Source: Acidobacteriota bacterium
GTDB lineage: Bacteria > Acidobacteriota > Blastocatellia > Pyrinomonadales > Pyrinomonadaceae
Length of the DNA stretch: 64,000 nucleotides
Assembly (NCBI GenBank): GCA_016716435.1
Contig: JADJWI010000001.1
Span: forward strand, 526,230-590,229
Direction: 5' to 3'
Below the pieces are notes generated by a model. It ran no database searches and was not told where the DNA came from. It saw only the letters and a program-made list of their open reading frames with translations. The position numbers were made by a program, and so were the translations under genes. Below, one piece after another: positions 1 through 8,188 of the stretch. Each line of letters begins with the position of its first letter. Positions within the stretch are counted from its first letter, which is position 1.

Positions 1-1422
1 AGGCAACGTGGCATCTCGATCACATCCACGGTTTTGCAGTTTGAGTACGACGGCTTTCACCTCAACCTGCTCGACACACCCGGCCACCACGACTTCAGTG
101 AAGACACTTACCGGACGCTGGCCGCTGCCGACAACGCGGTGATGCTTGTGGACGCCGGAAAGGGGCTCGAGACGCAGACCCGCAAGCTCTTTGAGGTTTG
201 CCGGCTCCGCGATATCCCAATCTTCACCTTCATCAACAAGCTCGACCGCCCCGCACGGCACCCGATGGAACTGATCGATGAGATCGAGATGGAACTCGGC
301 CTGAAAGTCTTCGCGGTGACCTGGCCGATCGGCGACGGCGACACCTTTCGCGGCATCTACAACCGGATGACCGGAAACGTGCACTTGTACGACCGCAATC
401 CGCGTGGCCGGAAGCAGGCCGAGGAGACGATCATCGCGCTCGATGATCCGCGGCTCACGACATTCATCGATGAGAAAGAGCTTCAGCAGTTGCGAGATGA
501 GCTTGAGTTACTTGATGGTGCAGGATCATCGCTCGACCGCGAACTTATCCTCAGCGGCCAGAAGTCTCCGGTCTTTTTCGGGAGTGCGATGACGAATTTC
601 GGTGTCGAGCCATTCCTCGATGCCTTTCTCGATATGTCCGCACCGCCGGGCGCTCATAAGAGCAATTTGGGCTTGATCGAACCCACGTACCCGGAATTCA
701 CCGGCTTTGTCTTCAAGCTGCAGGCGAATATGGACCCGCGACACCGCGACACTCTGGCATTCGTCCGCGTTTGTTCGGGCCAGTTTGAAAAGGACATGAA
801 TGTGACGAATGCGCGGACGGGCAAGAAGGTGCGGCTTACGCGGCCTCAAAAGGTCTTCGCCCGCGACCGCGAATCGCTCGAAGAGGCTTTCGCCGGCGAC
901 GTCATCGGCCTTAGCAATCCCGGGGCTTTCACCATCGGCGATACCCTATATACCGGGCCGCGGGTCGTCTTTCCGCCGATTCCTTCGTTCTCGCCGGAGC
1001 TTTTTGCCAAGCTCAGGAATACTAATTCATCGCTTGCCAAGAAATTTGTGAAGGGCGTTGCCCAGTTGCAAGAGGAAAAGGCGATCCAGATCCTGCAGCC
1101 CTATCACGGCGGATCCTCGCAGGAACCGGTGCTTGCCGCGGTCGGCGAGCTTCAGTTCGAGGTCGCTCAGTATCGACTCCGGACCGAGTACGGCGTCGAA
1201 ACGCGGCTCGATCGACTTTCTTTCGTCGCAGCCCGATGGGTCAATGTCGATTGGAACGACCTGCTCGCAGTGGACGGCCTTTCCGAAACCGACCTTTACA
1301 AAGACCAGAATGACCGGCCGGTTCTCCTCTTCCGCAGCCGTTGGCACCTGCAGCAGATCGAGAAAGACCATCCGCACCTCAAACTCTCGCTGACCGACCA
1401 GCCGATGGAGCCTGCCTCGTGA
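1..1422 (+). CDS. prfC: Peptide chain release factor 3 (RF3), 5' partial
   Basis: This GTPase recycles RF1/RF2 from the ribosome after peptide release. The reading frame is open from base 1, so the N-terminus (P-loop) lies outside the window. The visible part starts in switch I with QRGIS at nt 4-18. It continues with the G3 motif DTPGHHD (nt 73-93) and G4 NKLD (nt 232-243). QRGIS followed by TST and the C-terminal domain IPSFSPELFA.. and GELQFEV are typical of RF3 rather than EF-G. About 473 residues are present of a usual 525-530. It ends with TGA at 1420-1422. Confident as RF3. Confidence 0.95.
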   Translation, partial: RQRGISITSTVLQFEYDGFHLNLLDTPGHHDFSEDTYRTLAAADNAVMLVDAGKGLETQTRKLFEVCRLRDIPIFTFINKLDRPARHPMELIDEIEMELGLKVFAVTWPIGDGDTFRGIYNRMTGNVHLYDRNPRGRKQAEETIIALDDPRLTTFIDEKELQQLRDELELLDGAGSSLDRELILSGQKSPVFFGSAMTNFGVEPFLDAFLDMSAPPGAHKSNLGLIEPTYPEFTGFVFKLQANMDPRHRDTLAFVRVCSGQFEKDMNVTNARTGKKVRLTRPQKVFARDRESLEEAFAGDVIGLSNPGAFTIGDTLYTGPRVVFPPIPSFSPELFAKLRNTNSSLAKKFVKGVAQLQEEKAIQILQPYHGGSSQEPVLAAVGELQFEVAQYRLRTEYGVETRLDRLSFVAARWVNVDWNDLLAVDGLSETDLYKDQNDRPVLLFRSRWHLQQIEKDHPHLKLSLTDQPMEPAS

Positions 1423-1530
1423 TCGCTAAATTGCGGACTAGACTCATTGCAGTCCCGATTAGATATCGAAATTAGCCATCCGGTTTGTTAAACTAAAACC
1501 ACGGCGGCGGTGCCGGCGAATACAATGGGT

Positions 1531-2400
1531 ATGAAAGTTCTAATTGCGGACGAATACGGATTTTGCTTTGGGGTCGAGCGGGCGGTCGAGATGGTCGAGG
1601 AGTCTGTCCAGAAGGGCGAGACGGTCCGGACGCTCGGGCCGCTCATCCACAATGAGCAGGAGATGAAGCGGCTGGCCACCGAAGGCGTCGCGACCATCAG
1701 CGAGCCGGTGCAGATCACCCGCAGCGAGACTGCCGTTATCCGCGCCCACGGCGTTACGCCGGATGTTCAGAAGGCACTCGAGGAGCAGGCCGGTAAGGTC
1801 GTCGATGCGACCTGCCCGTTTGTCACCCGTGTTCAGCGGCTTGCCTCGCGAGCGGCCGCACAGGACCGCCACGTCGTCATCGTCGGCAGTTCCGACCACC
1901 CAGAGATGATCGGCGTCAAAGGGTATGCTCCCGACCACGCTTTCATTATCAAAGACGAGACCGAGGTTGCAACGCTCCCGTGGCTTCGCAATCCGCTCGT
2001 CGTCTCACAAACGACCATCAAGGCAAAAACATTTTTCGACACCGCCGAGGCCGTAAAGACCAGGACCGACGACGAGGTCGAGGTGGTCAACACCATCTGC
2101 TCCGCGACCCGCGATCGGCAAGACGCTGCCCGTGCACTCTCGGGAATGGTCGATGCTTTTTACGTAATCGGCGCGACTCACTCGTCAAACAGCGTAAAGC
2201 TGCATGGTGTCTGTAAAGAAAGCTGCGAGAAGAGTTTCCTGATCGAGACGGAAGATGACATCAACCCCGAAGACCTCGTGGGCGTCAAAACCGTGGGCGT
2301 TACCGCGGGAGCCTCAACGCCCGAGTGGCTGATAAAACGGGTCGTCAAACGGCTCGAATCGCTCGGGGCCGAAGAGGAAAAGAACATGGGGTTGAAATAG
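1531..2400 (+). CDS. ispH: 4-hydroxy-3-methylbut-2-enyl diphosphate reductase (IspH/LytB)
   Basis: This is the last enzyme of the MEP isoprenoid pathway. It reduces HMBPP to IPP and DMAPP with a [4Fe-4S] cluster. Visible family motifs in order are GFCFGVERA (cluster Cys), RAHGV, DATCPFV (second Cys), GSSDHPE, SQTT, NTICSATRDRQ (third Cys), HSSNSVKL and GVTAGASTP. The length of about 290 aa is normal for bacterial IspH. I chose ATG 1531 (MKVLIADEYGF) because family members start just before that strand. The frame also offers GTG 1510 and ATG 1525. The gene stands alone and is followed at once by a strong hairpin terminator. Confidence 0.95.
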   Translation: MKVLIADEYGFCFGVERAVEMVEESVQKGETVRTLGPLIHNEQEMKRLATEGVATISEPVQITRSETAVIRAHGVTPDVQKALEEQAGKVVDATCPFVTRVQRLASRAAAQDRHVVIVGSSDHPEMIGVKGYAPDHAFIIKDETEVATLPWLRNPLVVSQTTIKAKTFFDTAEAVKTRTDDEVEVVNTICSATRDRQDAARALSGMVDAFYVIGATHSSNSVKLHGVCKESCEKSFLIETEDDINPEDLVGVKTVGVTAGASTPEWLIKRVVKRLESLGAEEEKNMGLK

Positions 2401-2403
2401 AGA

Positions 2404-2436
2404 AAGGCCGGGCGACAAACCCGGCCTTCTTAATTT
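2404..2436. terminator. Rho-independent terminator between convergent ispH and LysM gene
   Basis: The arms AAGGCCGGG (2404-2412) and CCCGGCCTT (2420-2428) pair perfectly over 9 bp around a 7-base loop. CTTAATTT follows on the plus strand, and the minus strand carries TTTCTC after the stem. It lies between two convergent genes, so it probably serves both. Confidence 0.85.
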
Positions 2437-2451
2437 GAAATGGACCGAAAC

Positions 2452-3303
2452 TTACGGAATGATCAGGGTCTGCCCGACAGTTACGCTGTTCGGGCTCGAA
2501 AGCCGGTCGCGGTTGGCGTTGTAGATGTCCATATAGCGGGCCGAGGTTCCGTAGAACTGGCGGCTGATCGAGCCGAGTGTGTCGCCCGGCCGAACAATAT
2601 AGGTCCTCGCACCCGGCGGAACTTCATACCGGCCCTCCTCGGTGCCGACCTCGGTGAACCGCGGCAGCGTGATCGCACGGTTCAGGTAAACCCCGAACTC
2701 GGTTCCCGATTTGACCTCGGCATCCTCGCCTTTGGTAAGCCGCTCGCCTAGCAAGCCGGCTCCGGCCCCGATTATTCCGCCGATCAGAGCGCCCTTGCCG
2801 CCGCCGATCGCCGCTCCAAGCACAGCACCGCCAGCACCACCGCCGCCGATGAAGATGATCTTGCGATTCTTCATCTTGTCGCCGCTTGCCGTGCCTTCGG
2901 TGTCGCTCTTGGCGTCATCGCTGACGAGATCTGTAAGCGAGCCGTTGATCGCACGCTTTGTCCCGTTCGGCAGTTTCACCTCTGTAAAGCTGACGTCGAT
3001 CGTGCCGGGGTCGCCGCCGCGTTCGGCCTTCCTTACAGCATCGACCCGGCCGATGACCTCGCTCCCGACCGGGATAACGACAACGCCATTTGTCGAATAG
3101 ACCGGCTCCCGGACGGTGGTTGCAAATTTGTCTCCGACGCGGGCCGTCTTCGAGCTAAGCGTTTCGTTCATCCGCACGCGGAAACGCGTTCCGGCATCGA
3201 CTCGAAAGTTCTGCGAACGCTGCGCAAGCACATCCGTGCCGAGCGCCAACAACATCATCGCCGCCACGCCGGCAAGCAAGGTTCCATTTACAATTTTCTT
3301 CAT
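2452..3303 (-). CDS. Secreted LysM-domain protein with glycine-zipper segment
   Basis: This is an envelope protein of unknown exact role. An N-terminal signal peptide (MKKIVNG..MLLALGTDVLAQ) is followed by a beta-rich domain of about 120 aa. A glycine-zipper stretch rich in GGG, GAAIG and GAGAG repeats comes next at about residues 153-190. A C-terminal LysM module (TYIVRPGDTLGSISRQFYG) should bind peptidoglycan. I chose the start at 3303 because GGGAGG lies just upstream of that ATG; the frame stays open to 3330. Glycine zippers often insert in or span membranes, so an outer-membrane/peptidoglycan link is a fair inference. No enzymatic motif is seen. Confidence 0.8.
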   Translation of the reverse strand: MKKIVNGTLLAGVAAMMLLALGTDVLAQRSQNFRVDAGTRFRVRMNETLSSKTARVGDKFATTVREPVYSTNGVVVIPVGSEVIGRVDAVRKAERGGDPGTIDVSFTEVKLPNGTKRAINGSLTDLVSDDAKSDTEGTASGDKMKNRKIIFIGGGGAGGAVLGAAIGGGKGALIGGIIGAGAGLLGERLTKGEDAEVKSGTEFGVYLNRAITLPRFTEVGTEEGRYEVPPGARTYIVRPGDTLGSISRQFYGTSARYMDIYNANRDRLSSPNSVTVGQTLIIP

Positions 3304-3521
3304 AGTTTCCTCCCAGAAAGGCCGCCGCATGTTCGTAGGCTTTTGACTCCAACAACCGCCACGGCCGCAATTCCCTTGAACAAATCCCGGATAAGAGGTA
3401 TTTTACCAGATATCCGTTGATGCGATGTGAATTTTTGTCGGGGAGTTTTCTGGAAACTTTTCGGATTGCGTATTTGGTGTGAACGACAACTGAAGTTCGA
3501 TTCATTCACAACGCTCCGAGT

Positions 3522-3550
3522 CCCCCGGCCTGATAAGCCGGGGGTTTGTT
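3522..3550 (+). terminator. Hairpin with T-rich tail, no plus-strand gene upstream
   Basis: CCCCCGGC (3522-3529) pairs with GCCGGGGG (3537-3544) around a 7-base loop, and TTTGTT follows. The nearest plus-strand gene upstream is ispH, which has its own terminator, with a minus-strand gene between. The hairpin therefore either ends a small RNA from 3304-3521 or is a leader element of the gene at 3593. Confidence 0.6.
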
Positions 3551-3558
3551 CTAAGGAC

Positions 3559-3574
3559 CGAGGTTTAAACCTCG
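3559..3574. promoter_or_regulatory. 16-bp perfect palindrome before the membrane-protein gene
   Basis: CGAGGTTTAAACCTCG is fully self-complementary and sits 18 bp before the ATG at 3593. It could be an operator or a tight hairpin over the ribosome-binding region. No regulator gene is adjacent, so the function is inference. Confidence 0.35.
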
Positions 3575-3592
3575 TTTACCAGCGTTAATATT

Positions 3593-3961
3593 ATGTATCT
3601 CGTTCGCGAAACGTTCCTGCTCTTCGGACTCAATCTTCTGGATGCGCTCTTGACGCTGATCTGGGTAAGGAACGGCGTTGCGGAAGAAGGAAACCGGCTG
3701 ATGGCCGAGCTGCTCAATATAAGCGACGTCGCGTTCCTTTCGGGCAAACTCGCTGTCGGATTATTGGCCGCGGTCGTGTTGTTGAAATGGGGCTATTTCC
3801 GGATCGCGAAGATCGGCGTTTCGATCGCCCTGGTGCTTTACGTTGGCCTGATGGGAATTCATTTCCTGACCGGACTCACCGCCGCCGGAATTGTCTCAAA
3901 CGGCACCGTAAGCGGCGCCTTTGCCTTTTTCAAGCCCGTGATCGCCCTGTTTCTCGGTTAA
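3593..3961 (+). CDS. Small integral membrane protein (DUF5658-like)
   Basis: This 122-aa protein has three to four predicted transmembrane helices at about residues 5-25, 48-66, 70-90 and 100-120. The N-terminal pattern NLLDALLTLIWVRNG.. followed by EEGNRLM resembles the DUF5658 family, where a conserved Asp and an E-x-N motif lie at the ends of the first two helices. The function is unknown. It stands between an orphan hairpin and the HtrA gene, and no partner is evident. Confidence 0.65.
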   Translation: MYLVRETFLLFGLNLLDALLTLIWVRNGVAEEGNRLMAELLNISDVAFLSGKLAVGLLAAVVLLKWGYFRIAKIGVSIALVLYVGLMGIHFLTGLTAAGIVSNGTVSGAFAFFKPVIALFLG

Positions 3962-4074
3962 GCTTCCCCGCCCGAAACCGATCACATCTCATTTTCGTAA
4001 TCCAATACGCAACGCCGTTTTATGAAACCGGCATCAAATGCGTAAGATATTTTTTGCTTGGAAATAATACGAAG

Positions 4075-5265
4075 ATGAATACAAAACCGGTCTATCAGCT
4101 TTCAGCACGACAAATAATCCTCCTTGGTGTTGTCACCGCCTTTGCGGCGGTCGGCATCACGGCCGCGATACTTTTTAGCTACAGCTACTGGGTGGCAAAT
4201 TCGCCATCTGCTGTTTCGCTGGCCGAGGCTCCGCCGCCGAGCATCTCTGACCCCTCGGCGGTCTCTGATGAACAGAACAACATCGAAGTCTACAAGGCCC
4301 TTGCCCCGGGTGTGGCGTTCATCAACACGACCGCCTATACCCAGAGTTGGTGGGGCGATGTTCAGGAAGGCCGCGGCAACGGCAGCGGTTCGGTGATCGA
4401 CGCCCAGGGCCATATTCTCACTAACTATCACGTCATCGAAGGAGCCCAGCGGATAACGGTCAACTTCGGCGGCGACCGCGTTTATCCGGCGAAGCTCATT
4501 GGCGGCGACCCGGACACCGACCTTGCCGTGATCAAGATCGACCCGCCGGCGAGCGGCCTGACCGTCGTCGCTCTCGGCGACTCTGACAAGCTCGAGGTCG
4601 GGCAAAAGGTGCTAGCCATCGGCAATCCGTTCGGGCTTGACCGCACGCTGACGACCGGCGTCATCTCCGGGCTTCAGCGGCCGATCCGTGCCCGCAACAA
4701 TCGGCCGATTGACGCCGCGATCCAGACCGATGCCTCGATCAACCCCGGCAATTCGGGCGGGCCGCTGCTTGATAAATTTGGCAATATGATCGGGATAAAC
4801 TCGCAGATCCTTTCGCCCGCCGGCGGTTCGGTCGGCGTCGGTTTCGCGGTGCCGGTCAACACGGCAAAGCGGATCGTGCCGCAGCTCATTCAGTTTGGCG
4901 AAGTTCGCCGGCCAAAGTTGAGCGCGGAGCTTCGTCCTGTGGCAGAATACGTTGAGCGCGGCTATCGCCTTCCGGTCGAGAACGGCTTGCTCGTCGGTTC
5001 GGTGATCCCGAACGGTCCGGCGGCGAATGCAGGCATTCGTGGGCTAATGCGCGACGGCGACGGCTCCGTACTTCTCGGCGACATCATCCTCTCGGTCGAT
5101 GGTGAAGAGATGAACACGCTTGACGACATCTATCGCCTGCTTGACCGGAAGCAGTTCGGCGACACCATCAACGTCGAGATCTTCCGCGGAGGCGAACGCG
5201 AAACGATCCCGGTACGGCTGACACCGCCGCCGGCACAGGGCCGCACGACGCGGCGGACGCAGTAA
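4075..5265 (+). CDS. Trypsin-like serine protease with PDZ domain (HtrA/Deg family)
   Basis: This is a membrane-anchored periplasmic quality-control protease. An N-terminal transmembrane anchor (about residues 13-38) is followed by an S1C protease domain. The catalytic His is in LTNYHVIEGA, the Asp in DTDLAVIKID and the Ser in INPGNSGGPL. A PDZ domain lies at about residues 285-375 (GLLVGSVIPNGPAANAGIRG). The frame is open upstream to 3787, but ATG 4075 is the first start that puts a normal positively charged segment before the anchor. The length of 396 aa with one PDZ matches DegS/HhoA-like members. Confidence 0.88.
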   Translation: MNTKPVYQLSARQIILLGVVTAFAAVGITAAILFSYSYWVANSPSAVSLAEAPPPSISDPSAVSDEQNNIEVYKALAPGVAFINTTAYTQSWWGDVQEGRGNGSGSVIDAQGHILTNYHVIEGAQRITVNFGGDRVYPAKLIGGDPDTDLAVIKIDPPASGLTVVALGDSDKLEVGQKVLAIGNPFGLDRTLTTGVISGLQRPIRARNNRPIDAAIQTDASINPGNSGGPLLDKFGNMIGINSQILSPAGGSVGVGFAVPVNTAKRIVPQLIQFGEVRRPKLSAELRPVAEYVERGYRLPVENGLLVGSVIPNGPAANAGIRGLMRDGDGSVLLGDIILSVDGEEMNTLDDIYRLLDRKQFGDTINVEIFRGGERETIPVRLTPPPAQGRTTRRTQ

Positions 5266-5277
5266 CGGCCACGGCAG

Positions 5278-5520
5278 ATGAAAGAAACGAACGATTTCTT
5301 TAACGACGGATTCGGCTGGGTTTGCAGGCATTGCCATCGCGAACTCAGCCGTTCCGCATCTGACGAAAGCGATTCGCTTTCCCGCCTGATGACCGAAGGT
5401 GAGGCCGAGGGCAGAGCACCGCGGCTGACCAACGAGGCGCTTGCAAAATGGGCTGACCCCGAACGCCGCACGCTGATGTGCCCGCGATGCGGCATCACCG
5501 AACTTATCGACATCTTCTGA
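5278..5520 (+). CDS. Small zinc-ribbon-like protein of unknown function
   Basis: This 80-aa ORF starts 12 bp after the protease gene. Two Cys pairs, CRHCH near residue 16 and CPRCG near residue 68, could bind one zinc ion. The middle is acidic and charged (DESDSL, EGEAEG). It is probably co-transcribed with the protease. I do not recognise the family. Confidence 0.6.
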   Translation: MKETNDFFNDGFGWVCRHCHRELSRSASDESDSLSRLMTEGEAEGRAPRLTNEALAKWADPERRTLMCPRCGITELIDIF

Positions 5521-5551
5521 AGCCGCCGTCCGCTGTGCTAGATTGAAATTG

Positions 5552-6412
5552 ATGTACAAAAAGGAATTGGACGCCGCGATCGGAGCGGCCAGGGCCGCCG
5601 GTGTGCGGGCACTTGAACACTACCGCGATGGCTTTGAGACCGAAAGCAAGATCGGCGTCGATAGCTACGAAGAACCGGTCACGATCGCCGACCGCGAGGC
5701 CAGCCGGATCATCGTTGAGCGGCTTGCCGATGCCTTTCCCGCCGACGCAATACTTTCAGAAGAAGAAGTTGACGAGGTCGAAAAGCGTCTTTCCTCCGAA
5801 AGGGTTTGGATCATCGACCCGATCGACGGAACTTCCGGCTTCGTAAAAAAGGACGGCGATTTTGCGGTGCAGATCGGGCTCGCGGTCGCGGGCGAACCGG
5901 TCGTCGGTGTCGTGCTGCTTCCATATCATGACGTCACCTATTTTGCGGCCCGCGATGCCGGTGCGTTTCGGGAATCGGAAGGAAAGATCGAACGGCTGAG
6001 AACGTCGGAAAAACTGGACTTCGCTTCGATGCAGATGGCCGTTTCGCGAAACCATCGCAGCCCGAAGATCAATGCCATTTTGACCGAGTTTGGCGTCGAG
6101 GGCGAGATGCAGCGTGGTTCGGTCGGGCTCAAGATCGGGCTCATCGCCGAGCAAACCTGCGACCTGTACATTCACCTTTCGCATCGGACAAAGCTTTGGG
6201 ATACATGTGCTCCGCAGATAATTCTTGAGGAGGCCGGAGGGCGGCTGACCGACCTTTGGGGAACGCCTTATCGGTATGACGTTCGGGATCTGCAGAATTG
6301 GGGCGGCATCGTCGCGACCAACGGCGCAGTTCATGCGACCACCATCGAACGGCTCCGCCCGCTAATGCGTGAATTTGGAAGGGTAAAATACAGGTCCCGA
6401 AGCGATAGATAA
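5552..6412 (+). CDS. Inositol monophosphatase family protein (FIG superfamily)
   Basis: This is a Mg2+- and Li+-sensitive type phosphatase of the inositol-monophosphatase/CysQ/histidinol-phosphatase superfamily. The metal site is visible as Glu in LSEEE (about residue 69) and DPIDGTSGF (about residues 88-96). The C-terminal signature LWDTCAPQIILEEAGG follows at about residues 220-235. The length of about 286 aa fits. Its substrate (inositol phosphate, PAP or histidinol phosphate) cannot be decided from sequence. ATG 5552 was chosen over TTG 5543. A truncated second copy of its 3' end lies at 7910-8179. Confidence 0.85.
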   Translation: MYKKELDAAIGAARAAGVRALEHYRDGFETESKIGVDSYEEPVTIADREASRIIVERLADAFPADAILSEEEVDEVEKRLSSERVWIIDPIDGTSGFVKKDGDFAVQIGLAVAGEPVVGVVLLPYHDVTYFAARDAGAFRESEGKIERLRTSEKLDFASMQMAVSRNHRSPKINAILTEFGVEGEMQRGSVGLKIGLIAEQTCDLYIHLSHRTKLWDTCAPQIILEEAGGRLTDLWGTPYRYDVRDLQNWGGIVATNGAVHATTIERLRPLMREFGRVKYRSRSDR

Positions 6413-6481
6413 AGTCACGGCCCGAAGCAACTGTTTCGGTGCATCGAGTTTCAAAGCGAATGAGTGATCAATGAAATCTCC

Positions 6482-7822
6482 ATGAAATTTTTTTCGTTTC
6501 TAATCGTATCGGTAGCATATCTCCTTTTCGCTCAACTTTCGATTTACGCTTGTTCGTGCACACCTGAGGCGGGCGCGCCTACTTGTCAAAAAATCGGGAC
6601 ATCAGACGTAGTTTTTGCCGGCACGGTCATCGAGAAGATCCGCCCCGGCTCAGAAATGGCGGGTTCATATCGATTTCGTGTAGATAAGGTCTATAAAGGA
6701 TTGAAATTTGATAGAACCGAAGTTGTAGTTGTTCCCGGTTTCGGGTCCTGCGTGACGAGCTACTCGACAGGGATACAGTACATAATATTTGGCAGCAATT
6801 CGGCTCGACCCGATAAACCTTGGGTACATTCCGGGCCGTGTAATGGTTCAAGAACCGCCTCTGAATCTGATCTAGCTTTTCTCGATCGTTACCTTAACGG
6901 GGAGACTGAAACAGTAGTTTATGGTCGCGTCTTGCAGTGGGTTAGGTCGATTGGGTACCCACAAGAATCCGAAAGCACTCCGGTAGCAAACGCAGAAGTC
7001 TTCTTAGAAATGGGTCAACAGAAACTGTCGGTACGCTCGGGCGACAATGGATGGTTTGCATTTGGCTCAGTTCCACCCGGCTCGTATTTCATCAGCAGCA
7101 CCCTCAGTCCATTTATTCCATACAAGCAAGATTCACCAATTACGGTCACGAAGGGTGGATGTTATTTGGTCTTTCCGGAACTGCGAGCAGATGTACGGAT
7201 CGGTGGAAAAGTCGTTGACCATCTCGGCAGACCGGTGATGGACACCAGGGTCGAACTGCTTCGCCGAAACTCGAACGGCGAATGGTATCAGACTTATAGG
7301 CACTCGGCCGAAACGAAATCGGATGGGACGTTCAGCTTTGAGGACCTAGAGAGTGGGGATTACCTTGTCCTTCACGACTCGTCTGACGATAGTCCTTATC
7401 CGCGAACGTATGCTCCCGGGGTTGAATTAAAACATAATGCTCGAGTCGTTTCAGTTGAGCCTCGCGGCTCAGTCAGCGACATTCTTCTGAAATTGCCCCA
7501 AAAGCATAAGATTCGTACCGTCGTTATCAAAGTAGTTAACGAAGATGGCTCCGCCGCCGGACCGAACCTGCTTCAGGTATTCACTAAGAATGGCCTAATA
7601 CGCAACTTTGGCGGCTTCGCGAGTCGGTTGGGAGTTGAGGGCTTCGAGTTCAAAGCATATCAGGAGCGGACCTACGAATTCGGGGCCCGCTACTGGGTCG
7701 ATGATCTCGACACCGATATTGAGAACAGACGCTTGCTCGTTGCCGAACCCATCGAACTGAGCCCTGGAAAGAAGGATGTCGAAATAACCCTACGGCTAAG
7801 CGAGAAAACTCGCGAACGGTGA
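6482..7822 (+). CDS. Secreted protein with netrin/TIMP-like N-terminus and carboxypeptidase-regulatory-like repeats
   Basis: A signal peptide (MKFFSFLIVSVAYLLFAQ..) ends before ACSCTP, the Cys-x-Cys start typical of netrin-like (TIMP-like) domains. GPCNGS, about 85 residues later, carries a further conserved Cys. From about residue 145 come two beta-sandwich repeats with GDNGWFAFGSVPPGSYF and SDGTFSFEDLESGDYLVL patterns, typical of carboxypeptidase regulatory-like (CnaB-like) domains. These are binding or structural modules, and no catalytic site is seen. I chose ATG 6482 because the signal peptide begins there. The gene sits between the full and the truncated copy of the phosphatase and is less GC-rich than its neighbours. 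Confidence 0.75.
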   Translation: MKFFSFLIVSVAYLLFAQLSIYACSCTPEAGAPTCQKIGTSDVVFAGTVIEKIRPGSEMAGSYRFRVDKVYKGLKFDRTEVVVVPGFGSCVTSYSTGIQYIIFGSNSARPDKPWVHSGPCNGSRTASESDLAFLDRYLNGETETVVYGRVLQWVRSIGYPQESESTPVANAEVFLEMGQQKLSVRSGDNGWFAFGSVPPGSYFISSTLSPFIPYKQDSPITVTKGGCYLVFPELRADVRIGGKVVDHLGRPVMDTRVELLRRNSNGEWYQTYRHSAETKSDGTFSFEDLESGDYLVLHDSSDDSPYPRTYAPGVELKHNARVVSVEPRGSVSDILLKLPQKHKIRTVVIKVVNEDGSAAGPNLLQVFTKNGLIRNFGGFASRLGVEGFEFKAYQERTYEFGARYWVDDLDTDIENRRLLVAEPIELSPGKKDVEITLRLSEKTRER

Positions 7823-7909
7823 AGAGTCATCCTTAAATATCAGATGCTTTAAACCGTCACTAAACACTTTGCTCTAGACTCGCTGCAACCGATTGTTCCA
7901 GAATCCTCC

Positions 7910-8179
7910 GTCGCCGAGCAAACCTTCGACCTTTATATCCATCTTTCGCACCGGACAAAGCTTTGGGATACATGTGCACCGCAGATGATTTTGGAGGAAG
8001 CTGGCGGACGGCTGACCGACCTTTGGGGAACGCCGTATCGGTATGACGTTCGCGACCTGCAGAATTGGGGCGGAATAGTGGCGACGAATGGCGCCGTTCA
8101 CAAAGCGACGATCGAACGACTGCGGCCGCTCCTTACGGATTTCGGCCGCGTTCGGGTTACAAATAATAGGTCAGCTTAG
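7910..8179 (+). pseudogene. Truncated second copy of the inositol-monophosphatase-like gene (3' end only)
   Basis: Translation from 7910 gives VAEQTFDLYIHLSHR, LWDTCAPQMILEEAGG and NWGGIVATNGAVH, matching the last 88 or so residues of the gene at 5552-6412. The DPIDGT metal site and about 200 N-terminal residues are missing. The frame upstream runs into a stop at 7850 without a start. Most differences between the two copies are synonymous, so both copies were once under selection and this one was later cut. Confidence 0.85.
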
Positions 8180-8188
8180 TAAAGAGAA

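Noticed and set aside
3787..4074. Upstream extension of the HtrA-type protease frame
   Set aside because: It overlaps the DUF5658-like gene, is rich in Arg/Ser with no domain and lies before the natural membrane anchor start at 4075.
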